Positions 1 through 8,042 of a stretch of DNA of 64,000 nucleotides are shown in pieces. Numbering within the stretch: the first letter of the stretch is position 1; the number at the start of each line of letters is the position of its first letter. The stretch is from assembly GCA_018240685.1 (NCBI GenBank), contig JAFEFG010000002.1, forward strand, positions 1 through 64,000, given 5' to 3'. The position numbers and the translations under genes were made by a program. The notes beneath the pieces were generated by a model. That model searched no databases, had not been told where the DNA came from, and was given only the letters and a program-made list of their open reading frames with translations. This DNA comes from Pseudomonadota bacterium. Lineage in GTDB: Bacteria > Pseudomonadota > Alphaproteobacteria > Reyranellales > Reyranellaceae.

Positions 1-222
1 GTCGAATAGCTTCCATGTTCACGCACAATCCGGCTTCGTGGGCAACCTGGTCCAGTACCGGTTGCGCCGAGGTTCTGATGGGTCGAACGACGGACAGCAT
101 TCGCCGGCAAAGCTGACAAAGCATTCGTCCAGGACAGTCGAGCGGGCCTCTCTTACTTGCCTTGCCTGCTAGTCTGTCTCGTAGAAGTATTGGTGTATGG
201 CGACGAGAGTGGAGGTTGCCAC
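1..222. other. Left-edge region without a confident gene
   Basis: No complete gene is visible before the CoaD-like gene. On the minus strand a frame is open from an ATG at 98-100 (or an earlier in-frame ATG about 24 bases upstream) to the window edge. Its short translation has a stretch reminiscent of the co-inducer domain of LysR-type regulators, but an in-frame stop lies just upstream. It could be a truncated remnant or chance. I make no functional call. Confidence 0.2.
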
Positions 223-777
223 ATGCGCAAGGGCAGCAGGACCAAAGCGCTCTATGCCGGATCGTTCGACCCCATAACGCGGGGGCATCTGGACATCATC
301 GGCAAGGCGCTGATGACCTTCGATGCAGTGCATGTCGCCATCGGAACAAACGTAAGGAAGCAACGCACGTTCGGCGTGGAGCAAAGCCTTGGGCTCATCG
401 AGCGGTCAATTGTGGAGCATTGGCCGGAGGCAGTTGCCGATGCGGGCGAGACGCGGTCAGGCAATCTGCTCTTTCAAGGCGCGCTGGAGATCGGCGAATA
501 CACCAATCAGAGCCTGATAGCGTATGCCCGCAAGATCGGCGCGACGCACATTGTGCGGGGCCTTCGGGAGGCCAGCGACTTCAACGAAGAGTTCAAACTT
601 CACGGCGTCGCCGAGCGGATCGATTCGTCGATACCCATGGTGCATTTCATCTGCGAAGCCAAGTTTCTCCACGTCTCGTCGAGCACGGCGAAGGAATTGG
701 ACACCATGGGGGAAGGCATTGGCTGGTTGGTCATGCCGAGCGTCGAGGCGGCGTTTGCCGACCGGCGTCGCCGCTGA
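223..777 (+). CDS. coaD: CoaD-like pantetheine-phosphate adenylyltransferase
   Basis: Nucleotidyltransferase of the CoaD type, which joins 4'-phosphopantetheine and ATP into dephospho-CoA, the penultimate step of CoA synthesis in the cytosol. Visible motifs are the GSFDPITRGHLDII core (residues 13-26), VRGLR followed by SDFNEEF in the middle, and a VSSSTAKEL match to the family ISSS signature. At 184 residues it is slightly longer than the usual 160-170. The ATG at 223 is chosen because GGAGG lies 8 bases upstream and homology begins at once; an earlier in-frame ATG at 157 adds a non-conserved leader. The C-terminal half departs from typical CoaD (a Cys-containing segment before the SSS motif, a basic tail), so it may be a second, specialised copy rather than the housekeeping enzyme. 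Confidence 0.85.
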   Translation: MRKGSRTKALYAGSFDPITRGHLDIIGKALMTFDAVHVAIGTNVRKQRTFGVEQSLGLIERSIVEHWPEAVADAGETRSGNLLFQGALEIGEYTNQSLIAYARKIGATHIVRGLREASDFNEEFKLHGVAERIDSSIPMVHFICEAKFLHVSSSTAKELDTMGEGIGWLVMPSVEAAFADRRRR

Positions 778-816
778 AGCTCGGTCGAGCGCCAGCGAGA
801 CAGAGCGCGGTCCCAG

Positions 817-1221
817 CTAAAGCTGGGGCTGCTCAACTGCCAAGAGGAAGCTCTTCTTGTAACCTTCAAGGGCAACCGGCTGGAGGCCGCATGCTTCGTG
901 GAGATCGAACCAGCGAAGCTGAGAATGTTCACCGTCGCGAATTTCAGGTTCGCCCTCCCACGACGATGAGGCGAACATGTGGAAGGTCACGGGCCCGAGA
1001 GCATCGACGGTCTCGATTGCCGTCAAGTACCGAAGGCGCTTCACGTCGACCCCCAGCTCCTCGCGCATCTCACGCATTGCGGCGGCCTCTGGAGATTCGC
1101 CAGGTTCCAAATGGCCGCCAGGCACCGCCCAACAAGAGGGATAGGAGCGTCGGTTCGATCCTCGCCAGCCAAGCAAGACAGCATTGCCGCGGGTCAGGAT
1201 GACATTGCTGATCTCTCTCAT
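817..1221 (-). CDS. Nudix hydrolase
   Basis: Small (134 residues) hydrolase of nucleoside diphosphates linked to another group. The complete Nudix box spans about residues 36-58 (G-x5-E-x7-RE-x2-EE-x-G, seen as GGHLEPGES then REMREELGV), providing the Mg-binding helix. The protein is a lone Nudix domain of the MutT/ADP-ribose-pyrophosphatase size class and the substrate cannot be told from sequence. It is convergent with the CoaD-like gene, with 39 bases between the stops, and seems to be a single-gene unit. Confidence 0.88.
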   Translation of the reverse strand: MREISNVILTRGNAVLLGWRGSNRRSYPSCWAVPGGHLEPGESPEAAAMREMREELGVDVKRLRYLTAIETVDALGPVTFHMFASSSWEGEPEIRDGEHSQLRWFDLHEACGLQPVALEGYKKSFLLAVEQPQL

Positions 1222-1370
1222 CGCGTCCCTCCGCTTTCCTCACTGAACGGCCACCTGCGCAAGAGTCGAGGGAAGCGAGCTTCGACGCCGCGCCACCGCC
1301 GTCAAGCGTGGTGTTACGCTTATGCTGAGAAGGCATTCCCGCGGCGCTTGAGGATGCGAAATGACAAGGC

Positions 1371-2630
1371 TTACGTGGATGGCGGCCTCGGAACGTGTCG
1401 ACCCCTGAGATAGTTCAACCCCACCGCTGCCGCCGCGAGCCCCGCCGTTGCCGCCACGGCGATCGCCCATCTGGGGCCGAAGGTGTTGGCGACCCAGCCG
1501 ACGAAGGGGGCGCCGATCGGGGTGCCGCCGAGCGCCACGGCCAGGCGGATGGCGATGACGCGGCCGCGCATCGCCGGCTCGGTGGTGAGCTGCATCAGCC
1601 CGTTCGAGGAATTGGTGATGGTGAGGGCGGCGATGCCGGTGACGACGAGGGCGGCGCCGAACAGCCAGTAGCCGGGCGCGAGGGCGGCGCAGGCGAGGCC
1701 GACGCCGAAGATCGCCGAGCCCACGACCAGCAGGGAGAAGCGCGGCGCCTCGCGGCCCGCCGCCAGCAGGGCGCCGACGATGGTGCCGGCCGCCATCATC
1801 GAGCTGAGCAGGCCGAACTCGTAGGCGCCGACCTTGAATACGCTGACGGCCATGGTCGAGATGAAGATCGGGAAGTTCAGCCCGAAGGTTCCGATCAGGA
1901 ACAGCATCACCACGATGGCCATCAGGTCGGGGCGGCCGCGGACATAGCGGAAGCCCTCGATCACGCTGCCCGGCCTGCGCAGGGCGCGATGGCTGGGATG
2001 GAGATCGGCGACGCGCAGCAGGTTGAGCGAGGCGAGCACGGCGAGGAAGGAGAGGCCGTTCAGCAGGAAGGCCCAGCCGGTCCCGACCGCGGCGATGCAC
2101 AGCCCGGCTGCCGCCGGCCCGACCATGCGGCCGGCGTTGAACGAGGTCGAGTTCAGCGCCACGGCGTTCGCCAGGTACCTGTCGCCCACCAGCTCGGTGA
2201 CGAAGGTCTGGCGCGCCGGGGCGTCGAAGGCGGCAGCGCAGCCGAACAGGAAGGCGAAGACGTAGACGTGCCAGAGCTGGACCACGCCGGTCACGGTGAG
2301 GAGGCCGAGCACCAGCGCCAGCCCGCCCATGACGGCCTGCGTCACCATCAGGAGCTTGCGGCGGTCGTAGTGGTCGGCGGCGAACCCCGTCCACGGCAGC
2401 AGCAGGAACTGCGGGCCGAACTGCAGCGCCATCACGAAGCCGACCGCGGTCGCGTCGTGGTGGGTGAGCTCGGTCAGGACCAGCCAGTCCTGGGCCGTGC
2501 GCTGCATCCACGTCCCGATGTTGGAGACGACCGCGCCGCCGGCCCAGATGCGGTAGTTGGGGAAGCGCAGCGAGCGGAACGGGCTGCGTTCCAGCCGGCC
2601 GCCGGGTTCCGTTGACGGCGTACTGGTCAC
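1371..2630 (-). CDS. MFS transporter (MFS_3/DHA3 type)
   Basis: Twelve-helix major facilitator protein of 419 residues, resembling the MFS_3/EntS branch that exports drugs or siderophores. Seen directly: an N-terminus with FPNYRIWAGGAVVSNIGTWMQ, typical of this branch, regular hydrophobic segments throughout, and the loop 2-3 motif FAADHYDRRKLL, a variant of the MFS motif A. Its ATG overlaps the stop of the upstream isochorismatase-like gene by 4 bases (ATGA), so the two are translationally coupled. With the MarR gene further upstream it forms a three-gene operon typical of locally regulated efflux. The exported compound is unknown. Confidence 0.85.
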   Translation of the reverse strand: MTSTPSTEPGGRLERSPFRSLRFPNYRIWAGGAVVSNIGTWMQRTAQDWLVLTELTHHDATAVGFVMALQFGPQFLLLPWTGFAADHYDRRKLLMVTQAVMGGLALVLGLLTVTGVVQLWHVYVFAFLFGCAAAFDAPARQTFVTELVGDRYLANAVALNSTSFNAGRMVGPAAAGLCIAAVGTGWAFLLNGLSFLAVLASLNLLRVADLHPSHRALRRPGSVIEGFRYVRGRPDLMAIVVMLFLIGTFGLNFPIFISTMAVSVFKVGAYEFGLLSSMMAAGTIVGALLAAGREAPRFSLLVVGSAIFGVGLACAALAPGYWLFGAALVVTGIAALTITNSSNGLMQLTTEPAMRGRVIAIRLAVALGGTPIGAPFVGWVANTFGPRWAIAVAATAGLAAAAVGLNYLRGRHVPRPPST

Positions 2631-3190
2631 TGCACCGCGCCGTCGAGCAGGGCGATGATCTCGCGCGTGGTGCCGGTCTCGCCCAGCCGCGGGAAGATGC
2701 GGCCGATGCTGTTGGCATGCGCATCGGCGTTGAGGTCGGCCATGGCGTCGGTGGCGAGCGTGACGTTGAAGCCGAGCTCATGGGCCTGGCGCGCGGTCGA
2801 CTCGACGCCGGCGCTGGTGGAGACGCCCACCACCACGACCTGGGTGACGCCCTGCGCCTTCAGGTGCTCGGCCAGCCCGGTGTTCGTGAAGGCGCCCCAG
2901 GTGCGCTTGGTGACGAGATGGTCCTGCGGCTGCTGGTCGAGCTCGGGGATGAGATCGGTCCAGCCGGCGGGGAAGCCGCGGGCGGCCATGCCCTGTTCGC
3001 TGCGGCCGGGCGCGAGGCCCGCGACATTGACCAGCACGACCGGCAGGTGCCGCTGCCGGAAGGCATCGAGCAGCGCCACCGTATTGGCCACCACGCCGTC
3101 GATCAGGTGCGCGGCCGGCAGGGCGACGATGCCCTTCTGCAGGTCGACGACGATCAGGGCGGTCTTGGGATCGAGAGCGGTCACGGGCAT
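2627..3190 (-). CDS. Isochorismatase-fold hydrolase lacking the catalytic Cys
   Basis: Isochorismatase-superfamily protein of 187 residues. The Asp (IVVDLQ, D16) and Lys (K95) of the usual Asp-Lys-Cys triad are present, but the Cys position reads Gly (GVSTSAGVESTAR, about residue 128). The ATG at 3190 is used because conservation begins there; a longer frame upstream runs into the marR gene. Enzymes of this fold without Cys (EntB, PhzD) hydrolyse vinyl ethers, whereas Cys members are amidases, so a non-amidase role is likely, though this is inference. It lies between marR (65 bases upstream) and the MFS gene (4-base overlap), suggesting it modifies the exported or sensed compound. Confidence 0.85.
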   Translation of the reverse strand: MPVTALDPKTALIVVDLQKGIVALPAAHLIDGVVANTVALLDAFRQRHLPVVLVNVAGLAPGRSEQGMAARGFPAGWTDLIPELDQQPQDHLVTKRTWGAFTNTGLAEHLKAQGVTQVVVVGVSTSAGVESTARQAHELGFNVTLATDAMADLNADAHANSIGRIFPRLGETGTTREIIALLDGAVQ

Positions 3191-3255
3191 GGTCTTGTCC
3201 TTCCAGGGTACGCGGGGAAAAGAGGTGCTTCTCTCGTGACGGTCGCTCCGGCCGG

Positions 3256-3699
3256 TCACGTTTCGCCGAGGCGCCGGATCACGGCGAGGGCGGCGGCCAG
3301 CGTGCGGCGGTCCTCGGGATCGAGCCGGGCCATGGCGCCGGACAGCCATTCCCGCTTGAGCAGGCGGCGCCGGCGCCGGATCTCGGCGCCTTTCGCGGTC
3401 AGGGCGAACAGGAATTGCCGCCCGTCGGTCGGGTGGGGCCGGCGTTCGACGAGGCCGTCCCGTTCCAGCCCCGCCAGGGTCACGCCCATCGACTGCGGCT
3501 TGACCGCTTCCGCGCGCGCGAGATCGGCGGTGGTCATGGCGCCGTTCCTGCCGAGCCGCGCCAGGACAACCGCCTGCGACCAGGTGAGCCCGCTGGGATT
3601 CGATTCCGCGCGCAGCCGGCGCAGGAGCTGCCCCGTTACCTGCAGCAGCTCCTCGACGACCGCTTCGGCCGGTCCGTCCCGATCAGGATGCTTGGCCAT
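3256..3699 (-). CDS. MarR family transcriptional regulator
   Basis: Winged-helix repressor of 147 residues. A central MarR domain is visible: LTWSQAVVLARLG, the recognition region AEAVKPQSMGVTLAGLERDGLVERRPHP split over helices 3-4, then the wing with D-G-R before FALTAKG. It probably autoregulates its operon with the downstream isochorismatase-like and MFS genes, because a 38-bp perfect-arm palindrome starts 14 bases upstream of its start codon. The start is weakly supported by a ribosome site, but the frame has no better one. The inducing ligand is unknown. Confidence 0.88.
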   Translation of the reverse strand: MAKHPDRDGPAEAVVEELLQVTGQLLRRLRAESNPSGLTWSQAVVLARLGRNGAMTTADLARAEAVKPQSMGVTLAGLERDGLVERRPHPTDGRQFLFALTAKGAEIRRRRRLLKREWLSGAMARLDPEDRRTLAAALAVIRRLGET

Positions 3700-3712
3700 G
3701 GCGGGTATTTAT

Positions 3713-3750
3713 GGATTGGAAGGCAAACTTGCAAGTTTATCTTCCAATCC
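3713..3750. promoter_or_regulatory. 38-bp palindrome, probable MarR operator
   Basis: Nested inverted repeat centred at 3731/3732. An inner core AAACTTGCAAGTTT is flanked, after two unpaired bases on each side, by perfect 10-base arms GGATTGGAAG and CTTCCAATCC. It lies 14 bases upstream of the MarR start codon, a position that would block transcription of the operon when bound. The inner core has the size and TTGCAA centre common in MarR boxes. Binding is inferred. Confidence 0.75.
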
Positions 3751-3816
3751 GGTCGCGAGCCGGGGAGGACGGCCCCAGGTTTTCGGGGGGAAAGGCTGGG
3801 GCGGCCGCCCGGCCCG

Positions 3817-4854
3817 CTAGGCAATTCGGTGCGACAACCGGCGGAAGGGCGCTTCGAAGAGGCGGGAGAAGACCATCGCAAATGCGATCGACACCGCGAG
3901 ACTGACGATCAGCAAGGCCGTGTCGTAGAGGGCGCCGTCGCCGAAACGCCGGCCGAGGTTCTCGATCCGCCCGCCGACGATCGTATGGGTCAGGTACAGC
4001 GAATACGAGAATCCGCCGATGACGTATGCCCACCGACCCAACCGGAGATCCTTGCCGAAGTAGATCGCCGCCGCCGTCGCCAGCACCGCGATACCGATCG
4101 CCCAATTGCCAAAGGCGAATACGGCGACGAGACACAAGCCGAGCCAGGCCTCGCTCTGGACCTTCGCCCAGGGCGGATCGACCACCAGCCGCATCAGCAG
4201 CACGCCGACCCCGAATTCGAGGATGCGGGCCACCATGAGCGAGGCCGGAAAGAAGCGGTGCTGGGCATACAGGCTGACCGCCCCGAAAGCTGCAACCACA
4301 CCGAACGTGAAGAGGCTCGGACGGGACGCGAGCGACGCGAAGGTCAACCCGACAACGATGTAGAAGACGAACTCGTAGGCCAGCGACCAGTATGTCGGCC
4401 CCAGCCATTCATAATGGGTCAGGGGAATCAGGTAGAAGAAATGAAAGCCGATCTGGGGAAGCGAATATGTCGGCGGCGTACCGCTGAATCCCGGCGCCAG
4501 GGTGGAAAGTTGCCATGCGGCGAGCACCAGCGCGATGCTCAGCAGATAGGGCGGCTCGAGCCTCGCCAGTCTGCGCATGAGGAACTTCGGGAAGTCTCGC
4601 GCGCTGTGGTCTCGACCGTGCAGGGAAAGCGGGATCACGAACCCGGAAATGACAAAGAAGACGTCGACGCCGAGCCATCCATAGGCATGCGCAAAGCGGC
4701 CTATGGGCGAAGACGACAACACGGAGAAATGGAAGCAGGCCACCGCGATCGAAGCCAGTCCGCGCATGGCTTCCACGATGGCGATTCGACCTGATCGAGA
4801 CGGCTGCCCGACGGCTTCATAGCGCGCGCCGGCGACGATATCGGAAGCTGTCAA
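3817..4854 (-). CDS. Acyltransferase 3 family membrane protein
   Basis: Polytopic membrane O-acyltransferase of the OafA/YrhL (Acyl_transf_3) type, 345 residues. These proteins move acetyl or other acyl groups onto surface polysaccharides or lipids. Key signatures are VEAMRGLASIAVACFHF near residue 30, with the conserved R and H, GWLGVDVFFVISGFVI, and a C-terminal FSYSLYLTHTIV. About ten hydrophobic segments follow one another; there is no C-terminal SGNH domain. The reading frame begins at a TTG without a good ribosome site, so the true start may differ by some codons. Nearby methyltransferase genes suggest glycan decoration, but they are on the other strand. Confidence 0.85.
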   Translation of the reverse strand: MTASDIVAGARYEAVGQPSRSGRIAIVEAMRGLASIAVACFHFSVLSSSPIGRFAHAYGWLGVDVFFVISGFVIPLSLHGRDHSARDFPKFLMRRLARLEPPYLLSIALVLAAWQLSTLAPGFSGTPPTYSLPQIGFHFFYLIPLTHYEWLGPTYWSLAYEFVFYIVVGLTFASLASRPSLFTFGVVAAFGAVSLYAQHRFFPASLMVARILEFGVGVLLMRLVVDPPWAKVQSEAWLGLCLVAVFAFGNWAIGIAVLATAAAIYFGKDLRLGRWAYVIGGFSYSLYLTHTIVGGRIENLGRRFGDGALYDTALLIVSLAVSIAFAMVFSRLFEAPFRRLSHRIA

Positions 4855-5328
4855 GGAACACTACCCAAGGTAGCAATATCATTTGGAAAATCGCCTGCCG
4901 GCGAACAATGGCGACGCTATCGCCCGGCCCGGCCGATTTCAATCTTGGGTCGCTTTAATCGCAATTCCTGCCCGCGATGGGTCGCCTTCGTCAGGGCGTT
5001 CCCGTCTTCGTGCGGCGCGTCGCGACCTGGATCGTATCGGTGGCGATCAGGCCGTGCGGGAACGCGACACGATCATCGCCCCTCTCCACCGACAATGAAT
5101 CCCGACCGGAGAAGGCAACGCCCATGGTCACTCAAAGTCAGGCGTCCCTTACGCGATTGGCAGGCGTTTGCATGGGAGCGTGCGGCTGCGGGGGACGGGC
5201 GGGCGACGTGGCCGATCTCCGCGGCGCTCATCCGCGCACGTGCCTTTCCTTTCACGCGAATTTGTCACGAAGGATGCGAAAGGTTCTTGCGGCCCGCATG
5301 CGCTGTGATAGGGATAGGGGGCTATCCG
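4855..5328. other. Intergenic region, 474 bp
   Basis: This stretch separates the divergent acyltransferase and methyltransferase genes. Overlapping open frames run through it into the methyltransferase, but they lack family conservation. I see no repeat, RNA gene or convincing promoter. Confidence 0.4.
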
Positions 5329-6000
5329 ATGGACTTTTCGAGAACCAGACTTTCTTGGTCGCGAAGCTTGACCGACTATTCAAAGGTCCAGGCGTGGGTC
5401 GGGAATTTGCGCCGCAACAACCCGATCTTCACACCGAAAATCGAGGCGGGATCGTACCTGAACGTGGGGTGCGGGCCGAACATCAGGGAAGACTTCGTCA
5501 ACATCGACTATCTCTGGCGGCCCGGCGTCGATCTCTGTTGCGACATCACGAAGCCCATCCCCATCGGCGACGGGCAGGTCGGCGGCGTCTATACCGAGCA
5601 TTGCCTGGAGCACATCCCGCTCGACGGCACCCGGCTGTTCCTCTCCGAATGCCTCAGGATGCTGATGCCGGGCGGTACCATCCGCATCGTCGTGCCCGAC
5701 CTCGAGATGTATGCGCGGGCCTACGTCCGGACGCTGGACGGGCAACCCGCGGTGCTGCCGAACGACTATTTCGTGAACGCGACGGGCGTCAACAAGCCGG
5801 TCGCCCTCATCAACGAGGTCTTCTACGGCCCCAGTCACCGCTTCATGTACGATTTCCGGACGCTTGCCGAGGTCCTGGAGCAGGCCGGCTTCACGAAGGC
5901 GGTCAAGCTGTCCCTCAACGAGGGCTCGGATCCGCGCCTGCTGATCGACGTGCCCGAGCGTGTGTCCGAATCGCTCTACGTCGAGGCGCGCAAGCCCTAG
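5329..6000 (+). CDS. SAM-dependent methyltransferase (type 11-like)
   Basis: Class I methyltransferase of 223 residues. The SAM-binding motif I reads YLNVGCGPN (about residue 45), followed by an acidic strand end (NIDY), the EHCLEHIP segment and LMPGGTIRIVVPDLE, typical of small methyltransferases in polysaccharide and natural-product loci. The ATG at 5329 is chosen because the family match begins just after it; a much longer upstream frame is not conserved. The next gene starts essentially at its stop codon, so the two are an operon. The acceptor is unknown; a sugar or lipid glycan is plausible from context. Confidence 0.78.
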   Translation: MDFSRTRLSWSRSLTDYSKVQAWVGNLRRNNPIFTPKIEAGSYLNVGCGPNIREDFVNIDYLWRPGVDLCCDITKPIPIGDGQVGGVYTEHCLEHIPLDGTRLFLSECLRMLMPGGTIRIVVPDLEMYARAYVRTLDGQPAVLPNDYFVNATGVNKPVALINEVFYGPSHRFMYDFRTLAEVLEQAGFTKAVKLSLNEGSDPRLLIDVPERVSESLYVEARKP

Positions 6001-6001
6001 A

Positions 6002-6742
6002 GTGATCGACCGCATGCTTCGTACCTTTGCCAAGAAACTCGTCGCGCTGACGCCCTATCGAATCACCCGGAGCAGCCCCAATCGCTTCGACGCGGTGGAG
6101 CACAGCCTCGGCCATCTTCGGCGTCTCGGCTACGCGCCGCGACTCGTCATCGATGCCGGCGCCCATGCCGGCTGGTTCTCGCTTGCGGCGCGGCGGACCT
6201 TCCCGGATGCGCATATCCACATGATCGAGCCGCAGCCGGCCTGTCGCGCGGCGCTGGAGGCGCTCAGCCGCGAGCCCGGCTTCACCTTCCATCCGGTCGC
6301 CCTGTCGGCCTCGTCGGGCACGGTGGCAATGGTCTTCGCGCCGGAACGGGACACGGGCGGGCATGTCGTCTGGGACGGCGAGCAGCCGGCGGCCGAAACG
6401 GAGATCGAGGCGAGGACGCTCGATCACCTGCTGGTGGACGGGATGACCGCCGACGACCGCGCGCTGCTCAAGCTCGACCTGCAGGGCCATGAGATGATGG
6501 CGCTGCAGGGCGCGTCCGCGACGCTGCCCCTGGTCGAGGTCGTGCTGATCGAGGTGTCGTTCTTCACCCAGATCGGCGCGCCGATCATCGCCGACATGGT
6601 CGCCTTCTTCGAGGCCCGGGGATTCGCCCTGTTCGACATTGCCGCCCTGGCCGGCCGAACCCGCGACGACCGCCTGCGGCAGGGCGACTTCGTGTTCGTC
6701 CGCCGCGATTCGCCGCTACAGGCGGACCGCGGCTGGGAATGA
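6002..6742 (+). CDS. FkbM family methyltransferase
   Basis: SAM-dependent O-methyltransferase of the FkbM group, about 246 residues. Motif I is VIDAGAHAGWFSL, followed by an acidic IEPQPAC segment, and the diagnostic FkbM centre is LLKLDLQGHEMMALQGA. FkbM-type enzymes methylate sugar hydroxyls in polyketides and surface glycans. It follows the preceding methyltransferase with one base between them (GTG at 6002, or ATG at 6014 as an alternative start), implying coupled translation and sequential action on the same molecule. Confidence 0.82.
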   Translation: MIDRMLRTFAKKLVALTPYRITRSSPNRFDAVEHSLGHLRRLGYAPRLVIDAGAHAGWFSLAARRTFPDAHIHMIEPQPACRAALEALSREPGFTFHPVALSASSGTVAMVFAPERDTGGHVVWDGEQPAAETEIEARTLDHLLVDGMTADDRALLKLDLQGHEMMALQGASATLPLVEVVLIEVSFFTQIGAPIIADMVAFFEARGFALFDIAALAGRTRDDRLRQGDFVFVRRDSPLQADRGWE

Positions 6743-6758
6743 CGGCGGCGGCCGGCGG

Positions 6759-7883
6759 TCAGCTCACCGACACGCCGACGGCCGCGCCGACGCCGTAGGT
6801 GATGCCGGCGGCGGCGAGGCCGATGGCGAGCTGGCGCAGGGCCGAGAAGACCGCCGAGCGGCCGGTGAACAGGCTGGTGCCGAGTCCGATCGCCATCAGG
6901 GCGACGCCGCTGGCCGCGAGGCTCGCCGCCAGGGCCGTGGTCCCGGTCAGGAAGAAGAACGGCGCGACGGGGAAGATCGCGCCCGCGGCGAACAGGAAGA
7001 AGGACCAGATCGCCGCCTGCCAGGCCGAGCCGCCCAGCTCCTCGGGATCGATGCCGAGCTCCTCGCGCGCCAGCGTGTCGAGCGCCGTGTCCTTGTTGCT
7101 CAGCAGGCGGTCGGCCAGCGCGCGGGCCTGCGCCTCCTCGATGCCCTTGGCGCGATAGATCAGGACCAGCTCCTCCTTCTCCTCGTCCGGCACCTCGCGC
7201 AGCTCCTCGGCTTCGGTCGCGATCTGCTTCTGGTTGAGCTCGCGCGAACTGGTGACCGACAGCCATTCGCCCATCGCCATCGAGCAGGCGCCGGCCACGA
7301 GCCCCGCCAGCCCGGTGAGCAGCAGCGTGCGCTCGCCGCCTGCGGCGCCGGCCACGCCCATGACGAGGGCGAGGTTGGAGACCAGCCCGTCATTGGCGCC
7401 CAGCACGGCGGCGCGCAGCGTGTTGCCGCCGCCGCGATGCCGGCCCTCGAGCATGGCGAGCGTCGGGCCGGCGAGGCCGCCATCCTTGCCGGCGATGGCG
7501 CGCATGATGCGGGCATGCGAGCGCTCGTCGCCGGGCAGCCCGGCCTTGCGCGCGTCGGCCTGGTCGTCATAGGCGCTGCTGTCGCGCGTCTCGGCAGCGG
7601 CGAGGGTGGGGACCACGAAGCCGGGGCCGAAGCGCCGCGCCAGCCAGGCCAGCGCGCGGGCGCGAAACGACGGGCTCGGCAGGCGCGTGCCGCCCGTGTC
7701 GCCCAGGCGCTTGCGCCAGAATTCGCCATGCGCCTCCTCCACCGCGGCAAGGCGGTGGAACACCTCGGCGAGCTTGGGATCGGCCTCGCTTTCGGCCAGC
7801 GAACGATAGATCGCGGCACCGTCCACCTCGCCCTGGAGGTTGGCGCGATAGCGTTGCTGGGACTGGGGATCGGGTATCGTCAT
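6759..7883 (-). CDS. mbfA: Ferritin-like/VIT1 fusion, MbfA-type iron exporter
   Basis: Inner-membrane protein of 374 residues with two parts. Residues 1 to about 140 form a ferritin-like four-helix domain with metal-ligand acidic residues (GEVDGAAIYRSL, VEEAHGEFW). The rest is a VIT1/CCC1 metal-transport domain that begins at GANDGLVSNLALVMG and ends with paired hydrophobic helices. This architecture defines MbfA of Rhizobiales, which exports iron, is repressed by Irr and protects against iron and peroxide stress. I saw no clear Irr box upstream. A good AAAAGGA ribosome site precedes the ATG. A manganese role is possible because VIT1 domains are not selective by sequence alone. Confidence 0.88.
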   Translation of the reverse strand: MTIPDPQSQQRYRANLQGEVDGAAIYRSLAESEADPKLAEVFHRLAAVEEAHGEFWRKRLGDTGGTRLPSPSFRARALAWLARRFGPGFVVPTLAAAETRDSSAYDDQADARKAGLPGDERSHARIMRAIAGKDGGLAGPTLAMLEGRHRGGGNTLRAAVLGANDGLVSNLALVMGVAGAAGGERTLLLTGLAGLVAGACSMAMGEWLSVTSSRELNQKQIATEAEELREVPDEEKEELVLIYRAKGIEEAQARALADRLLSNKDTALDTLAREELGIDPEELGGSAWQAAIWSFFLFAAGAIFPVAPFFFLTGTTALAASLAASGVALMAIGLGTSLFTGRSAVFSALRQLAIGLAAAGITYGVGAAVGVSVS

Positions 7884-8042
7884 CCTGTCCTTTTCATATC
7901 GGATACGCCCGCGCCGTCACACCGTCTCGTTCTCGACGGAGGGAGGGCGCCCGCTCTTACCCAAAGAGAGAAAGACACGGGCGCGGCTCGTTTCCTTCAG
8001 GCCGGCATGCAATAGTTGTGCGGGGGAGCGGAGCATCGGTTG

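Noticed and set aside
162-1202. Long plus-strand frame spanning the CoaD and Nudix genes
   Set aside because: It crosses two recognised genes in other frames, is Arg/Ser/Pro-rich and has no motifs; typical of high-GC shadow frames.
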